Origin: Providencia alcalifaciens
GTDB taxonomy: Bacteria > Pseudomonadota > Gammaproteobacteria > Enterobacterales > Enterobacteriaceae
NCBI RefSeq assembly: GCF_915403165.1
Contig: NZ_OU659204.1
Span: forward strand, 868,001 to 932,000
Length of the DNA: 64,000 nucleotides
Direction of reading: 5' to 3'
Positions 24,636-33,382 of the stretch are shown here, one piece after another. The stretch's first letter is position 1, and the number at the start of each line of letters is the position of its first letter. Below the pieces are notes generated by a model that saw nothing but the letters and a program-made list of their open reading frames with translations, made no database searches and was not told the DNA's origin. A program made the translations under genes and the position numbers.

Positions 24636-25814
24636 ATGCTAGATAACGCCTTTGTGGCTTTTTTGAAATCTGCTTTAGCCGTGAGAATTCTGCTCTCCAT
24701 TTTGATTATTGTTGATGGCGGACTCATCTTGAAGCCCATCTTAAGTGCTTACACGGACTATATCGATTGGCGTCAAAGTGGATTTACCGAGTGGTTAAAA
24801 TCCTTAGGGTTTATGAAACTGTTGGATATTCCCCGCTTCTTGCTGGGTATCTCGCTTATTTTTCTTTCGTTATTTATGATCAATGGCGCGCGCATCGCCT
24901 GGGTTTTCGCGCTCTTGTTATTGGCAATCATTGCCTTTGTTGATTTAAAAGTGGCAACGGAACATGTGCGCCAAGGTTATTTCTCTTTTGGCTTGTTGGT
25001 GGCATTAACACTCTTTTGGAAACTGTACCCTCGGCACAGTATCAGTAGCGCAGGGTTTGTTGCGCTCACCTGTATTATTTCATTATTGCTTTATTCCATT
25101 TTCGGTACGTTGTATATCGGCGATGAATTCTTGCCCGTTGTGAAAGATGGCTCCACGGCATTTTATTTTGCGCTGGTGTGCATGACGACAGTAGGATTTG
25201 GCGATATTGTTCCTGTCTCTATGGATGCTAGAGTCTTTACGGTAACGGTGATTATTTTAGGGATCACCATTTTTACTACCTCCGTGGTGTATGTGGTGGG
25301 CGTATTAGCCAAAGGTACCAAAGAGATTGTTCGCAAGAGGTTTTCATATATGAAAAGTCATTATGTGGTGATTGGTAGTACACCGATGGCGGTCAACGTC
25401 TACCAAGCACTGAAAAAACGGGAGCTGCCTGTCGCCGTGATTTGCCAAGAAAGTCACCGCAGCCACTATCCCGAAAAAGATAATATCGTGACAGGCGACC
25501 CAACAGACTCCGCTTTATTGGCAGAAGCCAATGTGAAACAGGCGAAATGTGTGCTGATCATGACCGATAGCGATTCATTAAGCACCTTTGCCTTACTCGG
25601 TGTAAAAGCGCAATCGGGCAGTAAAAGCGAAGCGAAAACCGTGGTATTGGTGAACCAAGAGTCAAACATGGATAAAATCCGTTTGCTGAACCCGGATATG
25701 CTGTTTTCACTCTCATCCCTTGGCTCGGAAGTTTTGATGCAAGTGCTTTGCGGTGAAACAATTTCTAATGACAGCATTAGTGATATGCTGCTGAACAAAA
25801 TTACAAAAAGCTAG
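24636..25814 (+). CDS. kch: Kch-type potassium channel with RCK domain
   Basis: The 392-residue protein has several N-terminal membrane helices, a pore loop with the selectivity filter TTVGFGDI near residue 183, and a final inner helix. A C-terminal RCK (TrkA-N type) Rossmann domain from about 242 begins HYVVIGSTPMAVNVY. The segment GDPTDSALLAEANVKQAKCVLIMTDSDSLSTFALL is typical. The C-terminal LFSLSSLGSEVLMQVLCGETISNDSISDMLLN closely parallels E. coli Kch. It should be a K+-selective channel of the inner membrane with unknown gating ligand. ccmA begins 33 bp downstream, so co-transcription is possible. Confidence 0.85.
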   Translation: MLDNAFVAFLKSALAVRILLSILIIVDGGLILKPILSAYTDYIDWRQSGFTEWLKSLGFMKLLDIPRFLLGISLIFLSLFMINGARIAWVFALLLLAIIAFVDLKVATEHVRQGYFSFGLLVALTLFWKLYPRHSISSAGFVALTCIISLLLYSIFGTLYIGDEFLPVVKDGSTAFYFALVCMTTVGFGDIVPVSMDARVFTVTVIILGITIFTTSVVYVVGVLAKGTKEIVRKRFSYMKSHYVVIGSTPMAVNVYQALKKRELPVAVICQESHRSHYPEKDNIVTGDPTDSALLAEANVKQAKCVLIMTDSDSLSTFALLGVKAQSGSKSEAKTVVLVNQESNMDKIRLLNPDMLFSLSSLGSEVLMQVLCGETISNDSISDMLLNKITKS

Positions 25815-25847
25815 CGACCTCACGGATGTTAAAAGGAAATCAGCCTT

Positions 25848-26465
25848 ATGTTAAGTGCGGATAAAATTACCTGCCATCGACAAAATAGAACGCTATTCCG
25901 GCAGCTAGATTTTTCGGTTTTGCCGAATCAAATTTTGCAGGTCGAAGGGCCTAATGGGGCAGGGAAAACCACACTGTTACGCATGATGGCTGGGTTATTA
26001 AACCCAGATGAAGGCGAAATTTTATGGCAGCAGCAATCCATTGAAAAGCTTAAAGAAGAGTTTACTCGCTACTTGCTGTATCTGGGACATAAACCGGCCG
26101 TAAAGTCACTGCTAACCCCTTATGAAAACCTGAAATTTTATTACCAAATGCACCACAAAGAACCCGAAGGCGACAAAATCTGGTCTGCGCTCGAAGAAGT
26201 CTCTTTGATGGGATATGAAGATATTCCTGTCGGGCAGCTTTCAGCAGGGCAGCAGCGCCGAGTCAACCTTGCTCGCTTATGGTTAAGTGATGCACCACTG
26301 TGGATTTTGGATGAGCCATTCACGGCCATTGATGTGGCGGGGGTCAATCGTTTAACTGAGCGTTTTCATCAACATGCAGAGCAAGGCGGCATGATTTTAT
26401 TTACGTCACACCAAGCGATGATGGGGCACTTTGGGACATTAAAACTGACAGGCGGGTACGAGTGA
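25848..26465 (+). CDS. ccmA: Heme exporter ATP-binding protein CcmA
   Basis: CcmA is the ATPase of the CcmABCD complex that releases holo-CcmE during cytochrome c maturation. The 205 residues contain Walker A GPNGAGKTT near 38, the signature LSAGQQRRVNLARL near 126, and Walker B LWILDEPFTAID. The CcmA-specific look (MLSADKITCHRQNRTLFRQLDFSV at the start, compact size) supports it. It overlaps ccmB. The rest of the usual operon (ccmCDEFGH) does not follow, which is unusual. AAAGGAAAT-type spacing upstream gives a reasonable ribosome site. Confidence 0.9.
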   Translation: MLSADKITCHRQNRTLFRQLDFSVLPNQILQVEGPNGAGKTTLLRMMAGLLNPDEGEILWQQQSIEKLKEEFTRYLLYLGHKPAVKSLLTPYENLKFYYQMHHKEPEGDKIWSALEEVSLMGYEDIPVGQLSAGQQRRVNLARLWLSDAPLWILDEPFTAIDVAGVNRLTERFHQHAEQGGMILFTSHQAMMGHFGTLKLTGGYE

Positions 26466-27130
26466 TGTTTTGGCTATTAATAAAAAGAGAACTCAAAATT
26501 GCCTTTCGTAGCTTCTCCGAATTGGTTAACCCACTGTGGTTTTTCTTAATCGTCATCACACTATTTCCGTTGAGTATTGGGCCTGAACCGCAATTGTTGG
26601 CGCGAATTTCCGTAGGGATTTTCTGGGTGGCCGCCATTTTATCGTCGCTGTTATCGCTAGAACGCTTATTTAAAGATGACTATCTAGATGGCTCGTTAGA
26701 GCAATTATTGCTGGCACCAAATCCCCTGTTCGTCACTGTTTTAGCCAAAGTGATTTCCCACTGGCTAGTGACGGGGCTGCCGCTGGTGCTACTTTCCCCT
26801 GTTGCGGCGGTAATGCTATCAATTAATGGGGAGACATTATTGGTGTTGGCGGGCACGTTATTATTAGGAACACCAGTATTGAGCTTTATTGGTGCGATTG
26901 GTGCGGCGCTCACCGTATCCTTAAAAAAAGGGGGCGTGCTGGTCAGCTTACTGGTGCTGCCGCTGTATATTCCGGTGTTAATTTATGCGACTGGCACTAT
27001 GGAAGCATACAGTTTTAATATGCCACTTGGCGGATATTTTGCGATCCTCGGCGCACTGTTCGCGGCAAGCATAACCTTTTCTCCGTTGGCCATTGCTGCT
27101 GCATTAAAGATCAACGTGAGTAACAGCTAG
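26462..27130 (+). CDS. ccmB: Heme exporter permease CcmB
   Basis: CcmB is the six-helix membrane partner of CcmA. The 222 residues include the very conserved NPLWFFLIVITLFPLSIGPEPQLLARI (positions about 24-50) and SSLLSLERLFKDDYLDGSLEQL. A GTG at 26462 overlapping the ccmA stop as GTGA, or the ATG at 26465, can start it; they differ by one residue. The next gene is a thioredoxin-like protein rather than ccmC. Whether CcmAB works here with distantly located Ccm proteins or is a remnant cannot be told from this window. Confidence 0.9.
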   Translation: MMFWLLIKRELKIAFRSFSELVNPLWFFLIVITLFPLSIGPEPQLLARISVGIFWVAAILSSLLSLERLFKDDYLDGSLEQLLLAPNPLFVTVLAKVISHWLVTGLPLVLLSPVAAVMLSINGETLLVLAGTLLLGTPVLSFIGAIGAALTVSLKKGGVLVSLLVLPLYIPVLIYATGTMEAYSFNMPLGGYFAILGALFAASITFSPLAIAAALKINVSNS

Positions 27131-27195
27131 GGGAGATTTTTTCCAACTGAGCTGATACAGTCGGTGAAGTGATGCACAGTGTAAAAGGAAGAAAC

Positions 27196-27582
27196 ATGCC
27201 CGCAGTTCCCCTTATTAGTAGCGATAATTTTAGCCGGCTGTTATCTGACCCGATGCAGCCGAGCGGGCAATGGGCGTTAATCTATTTTTATGCATCATGG
27301 TGCCAGCCATGTAAGACCATGCAGCCTATCTATTTACAACTCACGGATTACTTTTCTGATAATGGCCCGCATTTTGGTGGCAGTATAAATTTTGGTGGTC
27401 GTATAAATTTTGGAATAGTCGATATTGCCCAATCCCCGACAATAGCTCCTCAGTATGGAATTAAATCCGTGCCTTCCATTGCGCTTTTTCACGATTCTCG
27501 TCTCGTGGATTTAATGGCAGGGGAATTTCAACTTTCACCGCTAATTACCCAAATAGAAAATAGGCTGCTATGTTCACGTTAA
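27196..27582 (+). CDS. Thioredoxin-like protein with CQPC active site
   Basis: The 128-residue thioredoxin-fold protein has the active-site segment FYASWCQPCKTMQP with cysteines near 36 and 39, a cis-proline motif SVPS near 93 and the C-terminal strand IALFHDSRLVDLMAG. I start it at the ATG at 27196, preceded by AAGGAA five bases away; in-frame GTG/ATG codons at 27169 and 27172 lack such a site. No signal peptide or anchor is seen, so a cytoplasmic role is expected. An internal 18-bp tandem duplication gives a repeated NFGG(S/R)I. It follows ccmB, as a thiol protein often does in ccm loci, but is not CcmG. It overlaps the next gene by 13 bp. Confidence 0.7.
   Translation: MPAVPLISSDNFSRLLSDPMQPSGQWALIYFYASWCQPCKTMQPIYLQLTDYFSDNGPHFGGSINFGGRINFGIVDIAQSPTIAPQYGIKSVPSIALFHDSRLVDLMAGEFQLSPLITQIENRLLCSR
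27371..27413 (+). repeat. 18-bp tandem duplication inside the thioredoxin-like gene
   Basis: The unit ATTTTGGTGGCAGTATAA (27371-27388) is repeated with two changes at 27389-27406 and begins a third time to 27413. It keeps the reading frame and adds six residues between strand and helix in the thioredoxin fold. Confidence 0.85.
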
Positions 27583-28385
27583 TATTAGAAGGCTTGGTGA
27601 TTGGCTGCCTATTAGGATTAACGGGCGCTGGCGGCGGTATTTTAGCGGTTCCTGCATTGATGACATCTCAAGGATGGGGCGTCGCACTCGCTGCGCCAGT
27701 GGGATTATTGGCGATTACATTGGCGGCATTCATAGGTGTTATTCAAGGGCTTATTCAGCAGAATATTCGTTATAAAGCGGCTATTTGGATTGCGCTAATT
27801 AGCATTCCCACCGCTAAATATGGCGTTTATTTAGCAGAAATTATTTCACCCCAATGGCTGACTTTAGCATTTAGCCTCGTGATGCTGGTGGTTGCATATC
27901 GTGTTGTTTTTAATAAAATAATTAAAGATGATGATGCTCCGTGTAAAATAAATCAGCAGACAGGAAAATTTATTTGGAATATCAAAACGGCATCTATATT
28001 AGGGGGGATTGGATTAGTTGCCGGATTACTCACCGGTTTATTAGGCGTAGGTGGCGGGTTTATTATTGTGCCTGCGATGAAAAAGTTCACCAATTTAAAT
28101 CTTAAAAGCATTATTGCCACCTCACTGATGGTGATATTCCTCATTGGCAGCATTAGTATTTCAATTAATATATTGAATGGCTTTGAATATCCACTAGAGG
28201 TGAGTACAACCTTTATTTTAGCCTGCGTTTTTGGGTTGATTTTTGGGCAATTTCTGATTAGCTATATCCCTGTTAATATTGTTCAGTCTATATTTTCATT
28301 GTTGGTTGTTTTTGTTTCATTTTATTTATTATATTCAATATTTGTTTTTATTAATAATAATGGGATCCCCAGTTTGTTAATATAA
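27570..28385 (+). CDS. TSUP (TauE/SafE) family permease, probable anion or sulfite exporter
   Basis: The 271-residue membrane protein has about eight helices in two halves. Each half carries the TSUP glycine motif: GLTGAGGGILAVPALM near residue 17 and GLLTGLLGVGGGFIIVPAMKK near 152. TSUP proteins move sulfite, sulfoacetate or other small organic anions. It overlaps the thioredoxin-like gene by 13 bp, so the pair is likely co-expressed, which fits a sulfur or thiol theme. The substrate is unknown. A second, distinct TSUP gene is at 56385. Confidence 0.8.
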   Translation: MFTLILEGLVIGCLLGLTGAGGGILAVPALMTSQGWGVALAAPVGLLAITLAAFIGVIQGLIQQNIRYKAAIWIALISIPTAKYGVYLAEIISPQWLTLAFSLVMLVVAYRVVFNKIIKDDDAPCKINQQTGKFIWNIKTASILGGIGLVAGLLTGLLGVGGGFIIVPAMKKFTNLNLKSIIATSLMVIFLIGSISISINILNGFEYPLEVSTTFILACVFGLIFGQFLISYIPVNIVQSIFSLLVVFVSFYLLYSIFVFINNNGIPSLLI

Positions 28386-28646
28386 TAATTTCATTTCCAT
28401 TACTCATTTACTCGTGGGTTTTCAGTTGATTTACTTTCAAAACAATTTTTTATATTTGGCTTGATTCAAATTAAGAACATTAGGCATAAGGTGCTATTGA
28501 TTTGATGTATAAGAAAGAAAACTGATTTATCTTCAATGATAAATAGGTATAATGGATTAATCGCAATTCTTATTCAGCAGCGACATCAACAGAACACGCC
28601 ATACCCTACCAAATACAATAATCATTACAGGTTGACTAGCATAAAT

Positions 28647-29651
28647 ATGACTAAACAAGATAGTTCAACAACGATCATTGATATCGCCAAGCGCGCGAAT
28701 GTGACGGATATTACGGTATCTCGAGCTTTTAATCACCCAGAATTGGTAAAAAAAGAGACGCGAGAAAAAATACTCGCTATCGCGCAAGAGTTAAATTATG
28801 TTCCCAATGTATTTGCACGGAATTTAAAGAATAAAAATAGCCGTATTATTGGGGTTGTCACGGACAGTACCTTTAACCCATTCTATGTGGTATTAATCCA
28901 GACGGTTTCTCGTTTAGCGAAAGAGAAAGGGTATCAGGTGATGATCTTTGATACCGATAGCGATGAAAAAGCCGAACAAACGGCGATTGAGACCTTAGTC
29001 AGCTATAAGGCCAGTGGAATTTTACTTTCGCCAGTACGTGACGATAAAGCCTATCAACCGAGTTATTTGTCGCTGATTGATCAGCATAAAGTCCCACTGG
29101 TTTTTGTTGACCGCTCTATTTATGGCAAAGATTACCCAGGGCTATTTTTGAAAAACTTTGAAATTGGGGCATTAACGGGTAAATATCTCAATCAGCAACG
29201 CAGTGAAAATACCTTAATTGTTTCAGGGCCTGAGCATTCTGAAATTAGTCTTTCACGTTTAGCAGGTATTTATGATCAATTTACCAGCCGTAAAAATATC
29301 CATGTCCTGTACAGCAGTTATATATTTAGTAAGAAAGATGAAGCGTATTTAAGAGAAAAAATAAAAGAACTCTATACACCAAATATGTATATCGTGGGAT
29401 TAAACGGAATTATTACCGCGGGGATGTACAAAATCATTTCTGAACTTGGATTATCTTGCCGTTATTTTTCAGTGGACTTACCTCCTTATGCTGATACTTA
29501 TCATTTATCAATTTCAGGCGTTCACCATGATTCAGTTTATTTAGGTAAGCGAACAGCGGAATTACTGTTTGCAGAGATAGAAGGTGGCTCAACGAAAGAA
29601 ACTGGCTCCAAGCAAATTTTCGTCAATGGAAGACTGGTGACTTATGATTAA
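28647..29651 (+). CDS. LacI/GalR-family transcriptional regulator
   Basis: The 334-residue repressor has the LacI helix-turn-helix TTIIDIAKRANVTDITVSRAFNHPELVKKETREKI near its N-terminus, then a periplasmic-binding-protein-like effector domain (SRIIGVVTDSTFNPFYVVLIQTVSRLAKEKGYQVM). The frame is open from 28536, but LacI proteins begin a few residues before the HTH, so the ATG at 28647 is chosen. It is convergent with the polyol dehydrogenase/ABC operon. That operon has two perfect LacI-type palindromes upstream, making it the likely target. A strong hairpin terminator follows. Confidence 0.85.
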   Translation: MTKQDSSTTIIDIAKRANVTDITVSRAFNHPELVKKETREKILAIAQELNYVPNVFARNLKNKNSRIIGVVTDSTFNPFYVVLIQTVSRLAKEKGYQVMIFDTDSDEKAEQTAIETLVSYKASGILLSPVRDDKAYQPSYLSLIDQHKVPLVFVDRSIYGKDYPGLFLKNFEIGALTGKYLNQQRSENTLIVSGPEHSEISLSRLAGIYDQFTSRKNIHVLYSSYIFSKKDEAYLREKIKELYTPNMYIVGLNGIITAGMYKIISELGLSCRYFSVDLPPYADTYHLSISGVHHDSVYLGKRTAELLFAEIEGGSTKETGSKQIFVNGRLVTYD

Positions 29652-29653
29652 AA

Positions 29654-29684
29654 AAATAAGGATTTCATGATGAAATCCTTATTT
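29654..29684. terminator. Bidirectional terminator between lacI-type gene and ABC permease
   Basis: A perfect 14-bp stem (left arm AAATAAGGATTTCA, right arm TGAAATCCTTATTT) with a 3-nt loop. T-rich tracts flank both sides. It separates the two convergent units. Confidence 0.85.
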
Positions 29685-29709
29685 ATTGTTTTTTATCAAA
29701 GCGTAAAAA

Positions 29710-30681
29710 TTAACGTTTCATTGAGCTAATTAAGGTTGCACCCCAGATAATTAAGCCTTTTACAATATATTGAACATACGGTGAAATACCCAACAAGTTC
29801 AAGCCATTATTCAGTACGCCTAAAATCATTGCACCGATCAATGTACCGATGATCATCCCGCGACCACCTGCGATAGATGCACCACCCAAAACCACGGCTG
29901 CAATGGCATCAAGCTCAAAACCTACACCGGCATTAGGCTGACCGCTCATTACGCGAGAGGTAAAAATCAGCCCGGCAAATGCCGCAGTGAAACCACTGAT
30001 GACGTACACCAACATTTTGTAGCGCTCAACGCGGATACCACTTAAACGCGCTGCCTCTTCGTTACCGCCAATCGCATAAATATAGCGACCGAATGGAATA
30101 TGATTAAGCACCACATAAAAAATTAGATACAGACCCAGCATTAACAGGATAGGTACCTGAATTCCCATCAATTCTTCACGTCCCCAAAAAGCAAACTCTT
30201 GAGGTAAGCCAGAAATAGGGTAGCCACCAGTGTAAATTAGCGCTAAGCCTTTCGCGATGATCATTGCGCCTAAGGTCACGATAATCGGCGGCATTTTACC
30301 GTAAGCAGTTAAAATTCCATTAATAAATCCAAATGCGATACCAGATAGCAGACCCAGTGCAATGGCAATGGAAGGGTCCATACCATAATATTTCATTAAT
30401 CCAGCCATCAATGTACCGGATAGCGCCATAACTGCCCCAACGGAAAGATCGATCCCTCCGGTTAAGATGGCGAATGTCATCCCGATAGCAATGATTGCGT
30501 TAATAGAAACTTGGCGGGCAATAGTAGATAAGTTATTTACCGTTAAAAAATGCTCATTAAAAATGGACATACAAGCAAATAAAATAATTAACCCAACGAG
30601 AGGTAAAAATGCCGGTATCTTGGTTAATTTGGCAAAATTAAATTTATTCTTTGCCAGTGGAATTGTACTTTGGTTAGACAT
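29710..30681 (-). CDS. Rbs-type sugar ABC transporter permease
   Basis: The 323-residue inner-membrane permease resembles RbsC/XylH. Landmarks are ILTGGIDLSVGAVMALSGTL near residue 75, PFGRYIYAIGGNEEAARLSGI near 200 (coupling loop to the ATPase) and LDAIAAVVLGGASIAGGRG near 255. I use the ATG at 30681, with AGGA eight bases upstream; the frame extends further but into the preceding gene. It starts 11 bp after the ATPase stop codon. Together with the two upstream genes it forms a complete CUT2-type importer. The operon ends at the hairpin 25 bp downstream. Confidence 0.88.
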   Translation of the reverse strand: MSNQSTIPLAKNKFNFAKLTKIPAFLPLVGLIILFACMSIFNEHFLTVNNLSTIARQVSINAIIAIGMTFAILTGGIDLSVGAVMALSGTLMAGLMKYYGMDPSIAIALGLLSGIAFGFINGILTAYGKMPPIIVTLGAMIIAKGLALIYTGGYPISGLPQEFAFWGREELMGIQVPILLMLGLYLIFYVVLNHIPFGRYIYAIGGNEEAARLSGIRVERYKMLVYVISGFTAAFAGLIFTSRVMSGQPNAGVGFELDAIAAVVLGGASIAGGRGMIIGTLIGAMILGVLNNGLNLLGISPYVQYIVKGLIIWGATLISSMKR

Positions 30682-30691
30682 AGTCATGATC

Positions 30692-32176
30692 CTATATAAT
30701 ATTGCCGGCAGCATGTAACATAATTTGGGTTGAGTTAATCTCGTCCCCACTTAATTCAGCAGCAACTTCACCATCTCGAAACACCAAAACACGATCGCTC
30801 ACGCCAATAACTTCAGGCAGCTCTGAGGAGATCATAATAATTGAGACCCCTTTTTCGGTGAGTGAACGCATTAATTGATAGATTTCTGATTTTGCTCCGA
30901 CGTCGATACCTCGTGTAGGCTCATCGAAAATAAGAATTTTGGCTTGTTTATTCAGCCAACGTGCAATTACCACTTTTTGCTGGTTTCCACCGCTAAGTGT
31001 TGAAACTGCCGTATCTGCTTCTGGTGTTTTTACTTTGACTTGCGAAATTAAATCAAGAGATAACAAATGTTCTTTTTTATTTTGAATTAAGAACAGTTTT
31101 TGAGCGTGGTTATTTAGCCAAATATTCTCTTTAACTGAGAATGGCAAAACCAAACCTTGAGTTTTACGGCTTTCAGGTAAAAGTCCAATACCTAACTGGA
31201 GCGCTTGCGCTGCAGACTTCACTTTGACGTCTTTCCCCTCTAGAACCACTTTTTTCTTGTAGGCTTTATCTGCACCTATCATGGCGAGAATATTTTCAGT
31301 GCGGCCAGAGCCGACTAAGCCTGCAAGACCGAGGATCTCGCCTTTTTTCAATTGAATGTGGTTGGTTGGGCTAGAAGCAAACCGTTGAATTTGAGCATCG
31401 AGAATGATCTCTTGCTCATCAAAATGACGTTTTGGTGGATAGATATTTTCGACTTCACGACCCACCATCATTTCGATGATCACATCAAGGTCTGTGTCAT
31501 CCACTTTGCGGGAGCCAATATATTGACCATCTCGCAATACGCTAATGGTGTCGCAGATTTCATAAATCTCTTCCAAGTGGTGAGAGATAAAGAACATGCC
31601 GACGCCTTTCGCTTTCAGGTCACGCATCACATCAAATAGGTGATTGGCTTCTTTGGGGGTTAATGTCGCCGTTGGCTCATCTAATACCAATATTTTGGCA
31701 TCCAGAGAGAGCGCTTTGGCAATTTCCACAAATTGCTGTTCAGCAATACTTAAATGGCTAATGGGTTCATCAATATCAATATTAACGCCCAACTCAGAGA
31801 GGATTATCTGCGCTTTTTCACGCATAAGTTTTCTATCTAATAAGCCAAATTTATTTTTAATTTCCCGGTTTAAAAAGATATTTTCAAAAGCATTTAAATA
31901 AGGGATTAACGAAAACTCTTGGAAAATAATACCGACACCCGCTTTAATGGCATCACGATAATTATGGAAAGTGTGTTCTTCACCTTCGATAAGTATTTTC
32001 CCGCTATCTGGTTTATGAATTCCACACAGCACTTTCATTAGCGTTGATTTACCCGCACCATTTTCACCCAGCAGTGCGTGTACCTCTCCTTTTTCTAAAG
32101 AGAGATTAATATTATCTAGCGCCTTAACCCCAGGGAAAGTTTTACTGACATCTTTTAATGCTAACAATTGCATCAT
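30692..32176 (-). CDS. Rbs-type sugar ABC transporter, duplicated ATP-binding subunit
   Basis: The 494-residue protein has two ATPase halves, as in RbsA. The first contains GENGAGKSTLMKVLCG and the signature LSIAEQQFVEIAKAL, with Walker B ILVLDEPTATL. The second contains the weakened Walker A region LVGSGRTENILAMIG, then LSGGNQQKVVIARWL and ILIFDEPTRGIDVGAK. Loss of a normal P-loop in half two is typical of this subfamily. I start it at ATG 32176 (GGGAAG upstream). It lies between the binding-protein and permease genes, with a hairpin after the binding-protein gene. Confidence 0.9.
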   Translation of the reverse strand: MMQLLALKDVSKTFPGVKALDNINLSLEKGEVHALLGENGAGKSTLMKVLCGIHKPDSGKILIEGEEHTFHNYRDAIKAGVGIIFQEFSLIPYLNAFENIFLNREIKNKFGLLDRKLMREKAQIILSELGVNIDIDEPISHLSIAEQQFVEIAKALSLDAKILVLDEPTATLTPKEANHLFDVMRDLKAKGVGMFFISHHLEEIYEICDTISVLRDGQYIGSRKVDDTDLDVIIEMMVGREVENIYPPKRHFDEQEIILDAQIQRFASSPTNHIQLKKGEILGLAGLVGSGRTENILAMIGADKAYKKKVVLEGKDVKVKSAAQALQLGIGLLPESRKTQGLVLPFSVKENIWLNNHAQKLFLIQNKKEHLLSLDLISQVKVKTPEADTAVSTLSGGNQQKVVIARWLNKQAKILIFDEPTRGIDVGAKSEIYQLMRSLTEKGVSIIMISSELPEVIGVSDRVLVFRDGEVAAELSGDEINSTQIMLHAAGNII

Positions 32177-32277
32177 GTTGCTTCCCTTATTTTCTTTACC
32201 GCTTAAAAATGGGTAACAAAGCGAGTTGGAAAGATAAACGCTTTCCAATAAACAGAGTGTCATTCATTTTTATTAAG

Positions 32278-32314
32278 AGTATTGCGCCAGGGAATAATCC
32301 ACAGACGCAATACT
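32278..32314 (-). terminator. Intercistronic hairpin after the binding-protein gene
   Basis: 9-bp perfect stem AGTATTGCG/CGCAATACT with a 19-nt loop, about 33 bp downstream of the binding-protein stop. Such hairpins in ABC operons protect the upstream mRNA and keep the binding protein in excess over the ATPase and permease. Confidence 0.5.
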
Positions 32315-32346
32315 GAGTTCGACTTATTTACTTTATTAATCGCTGA

Positions 32347-33261
32347 TTACCAATGGAAATCTTTAGCATTGGTTTTGTCGATTAACTTAACATCCAGAGG
32401 AACTTCTTTAGGCACGTTAGCTCCCCAGTGTTTTGCTAAGCCCATGGCTAAACCAATACGTACTTGGTCACGCGGGAATTGTGCGGAGGTCGCGATAAAT
32501 GGCGAATTACCTTTGGCAATTTCAGCGACGGCTTCAGGGGAGCCATCAACACTCACCAGTTTCACATCACGACCCGCAGATTCGATTGCCGCTAATGCGC
32601 CTAAAGAACCCACATCGTTCACACTGAAGATACCATTCAAGCCAGGGTTAGCTTGCAGCATGTTTTCAGTGACGTTCATCGCAGTATCACGCTCTTGTTT
32701 ACCATTTAATTTGGTCACAATCTTGATGTTTGGATACTCTTTCATGGCAGCTTCAAAACCACGAACACGCTCAAGGATTGGCACGACAGGGATACCATCA
32801 AGGATAGCAACTTCACCTTTACCACCTAACGATTCACCTAAACGTTTACCCGCCATTAGACCCGCTTCATAGTTTTTAGAACCCACGAAAGAGTCTATTG
32901 GGCCGTTAGCTTGCGCATCGATTGCAATCACCACGACACCCGCTTTTTTCGCTGCTAATACAGCGGTTTCTGCACCTACGCTATCTGCTGGGTTAATCAG
33001 CAGGATATCGATTTTCTTTTGCAGCATATCTTCGATATCGCTTGTCTGTTTTGAGACATCGTGAGCCGCATCGGAGATATAAAGCTGAGCGCCCATTTCA
33101 CCCGTTGCGCTTTCTAAAGCCTCTTTCATGGTTACGAAATATTCGTTATTCAGTTCTTGAAACGACATTCCGACAGAAACAGGTTTTGCTGTCGCGTTAA
33201 AAGCCATGCCCAGTGTTAAAACGCTTGCTGCAACAGCTAACTTTTTAAATTTACTCAACAT
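32347..33261 (-). CDS. Periplasmic sugar-binding protein of the Rbs-type importer
   Basis: The 304-residue protein has a Sec signal peptide ending at about ATA (residue 25), then an RbsB-like two-lobe fold starting PVSVGMSFQELNNEYFVTMKEALE. Typical stretches are IDILLINPADSVGAETAV, FVGSKNYEAGLMAGKRLGESL and NGIFSVNDVGSLGALAAIESAG. The pyranose or polyol ligand cannot be read from sequence. Next to it is a zinc polyol/alcohol dehydrogenase, which suggests a polyol such as a tetritol or pentitol. AGGAG lies upstream of the ATG. Confidence 0.88.
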   Translation of the reverse strand: MLSKFKKLAVAASVLTLGMAFNATAKPVSVGMSFQELNNEYFVTMKEALESATGEMGAQLYISDAAHDVSKQTSDIEDMLQKKIDILLINPADSVGAETAVLAAKKAGVVVIAIDAQANGPIDSFVGSKNYEAGLMAGKRLGESLGGKGEVAILDGIPVVPILERVRGFEAAMKEYPNIKIVTKLNGKQERDTAMNVTENMLQANPGLNGIFSVNDVGSLGALAAIESAGRDVKLVSVDGSPEAVAEIAKGNSPFIATSAQFPRDQVRIGLAMGLAKHWGANVPKEVPLDVKLIDKTNAKDFHW

Positions 33262-33382
33262 AAGATGTTCTCCTAAAGAGTCTTTAGTGTTATAGGGTAC
33301 TGTTAATTTTATGATTATTAATGACTTACTTTAATTATGCTGATATTGCATTTCATTATATTGATATTGCACTAAAACAGCA

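Noticed and set aside
30890..30910. CGACGTCG-like core resembling the LacI operators
   Set aside because: Inside the ABC ATPase coding sequence and not part of an extended palindrome.
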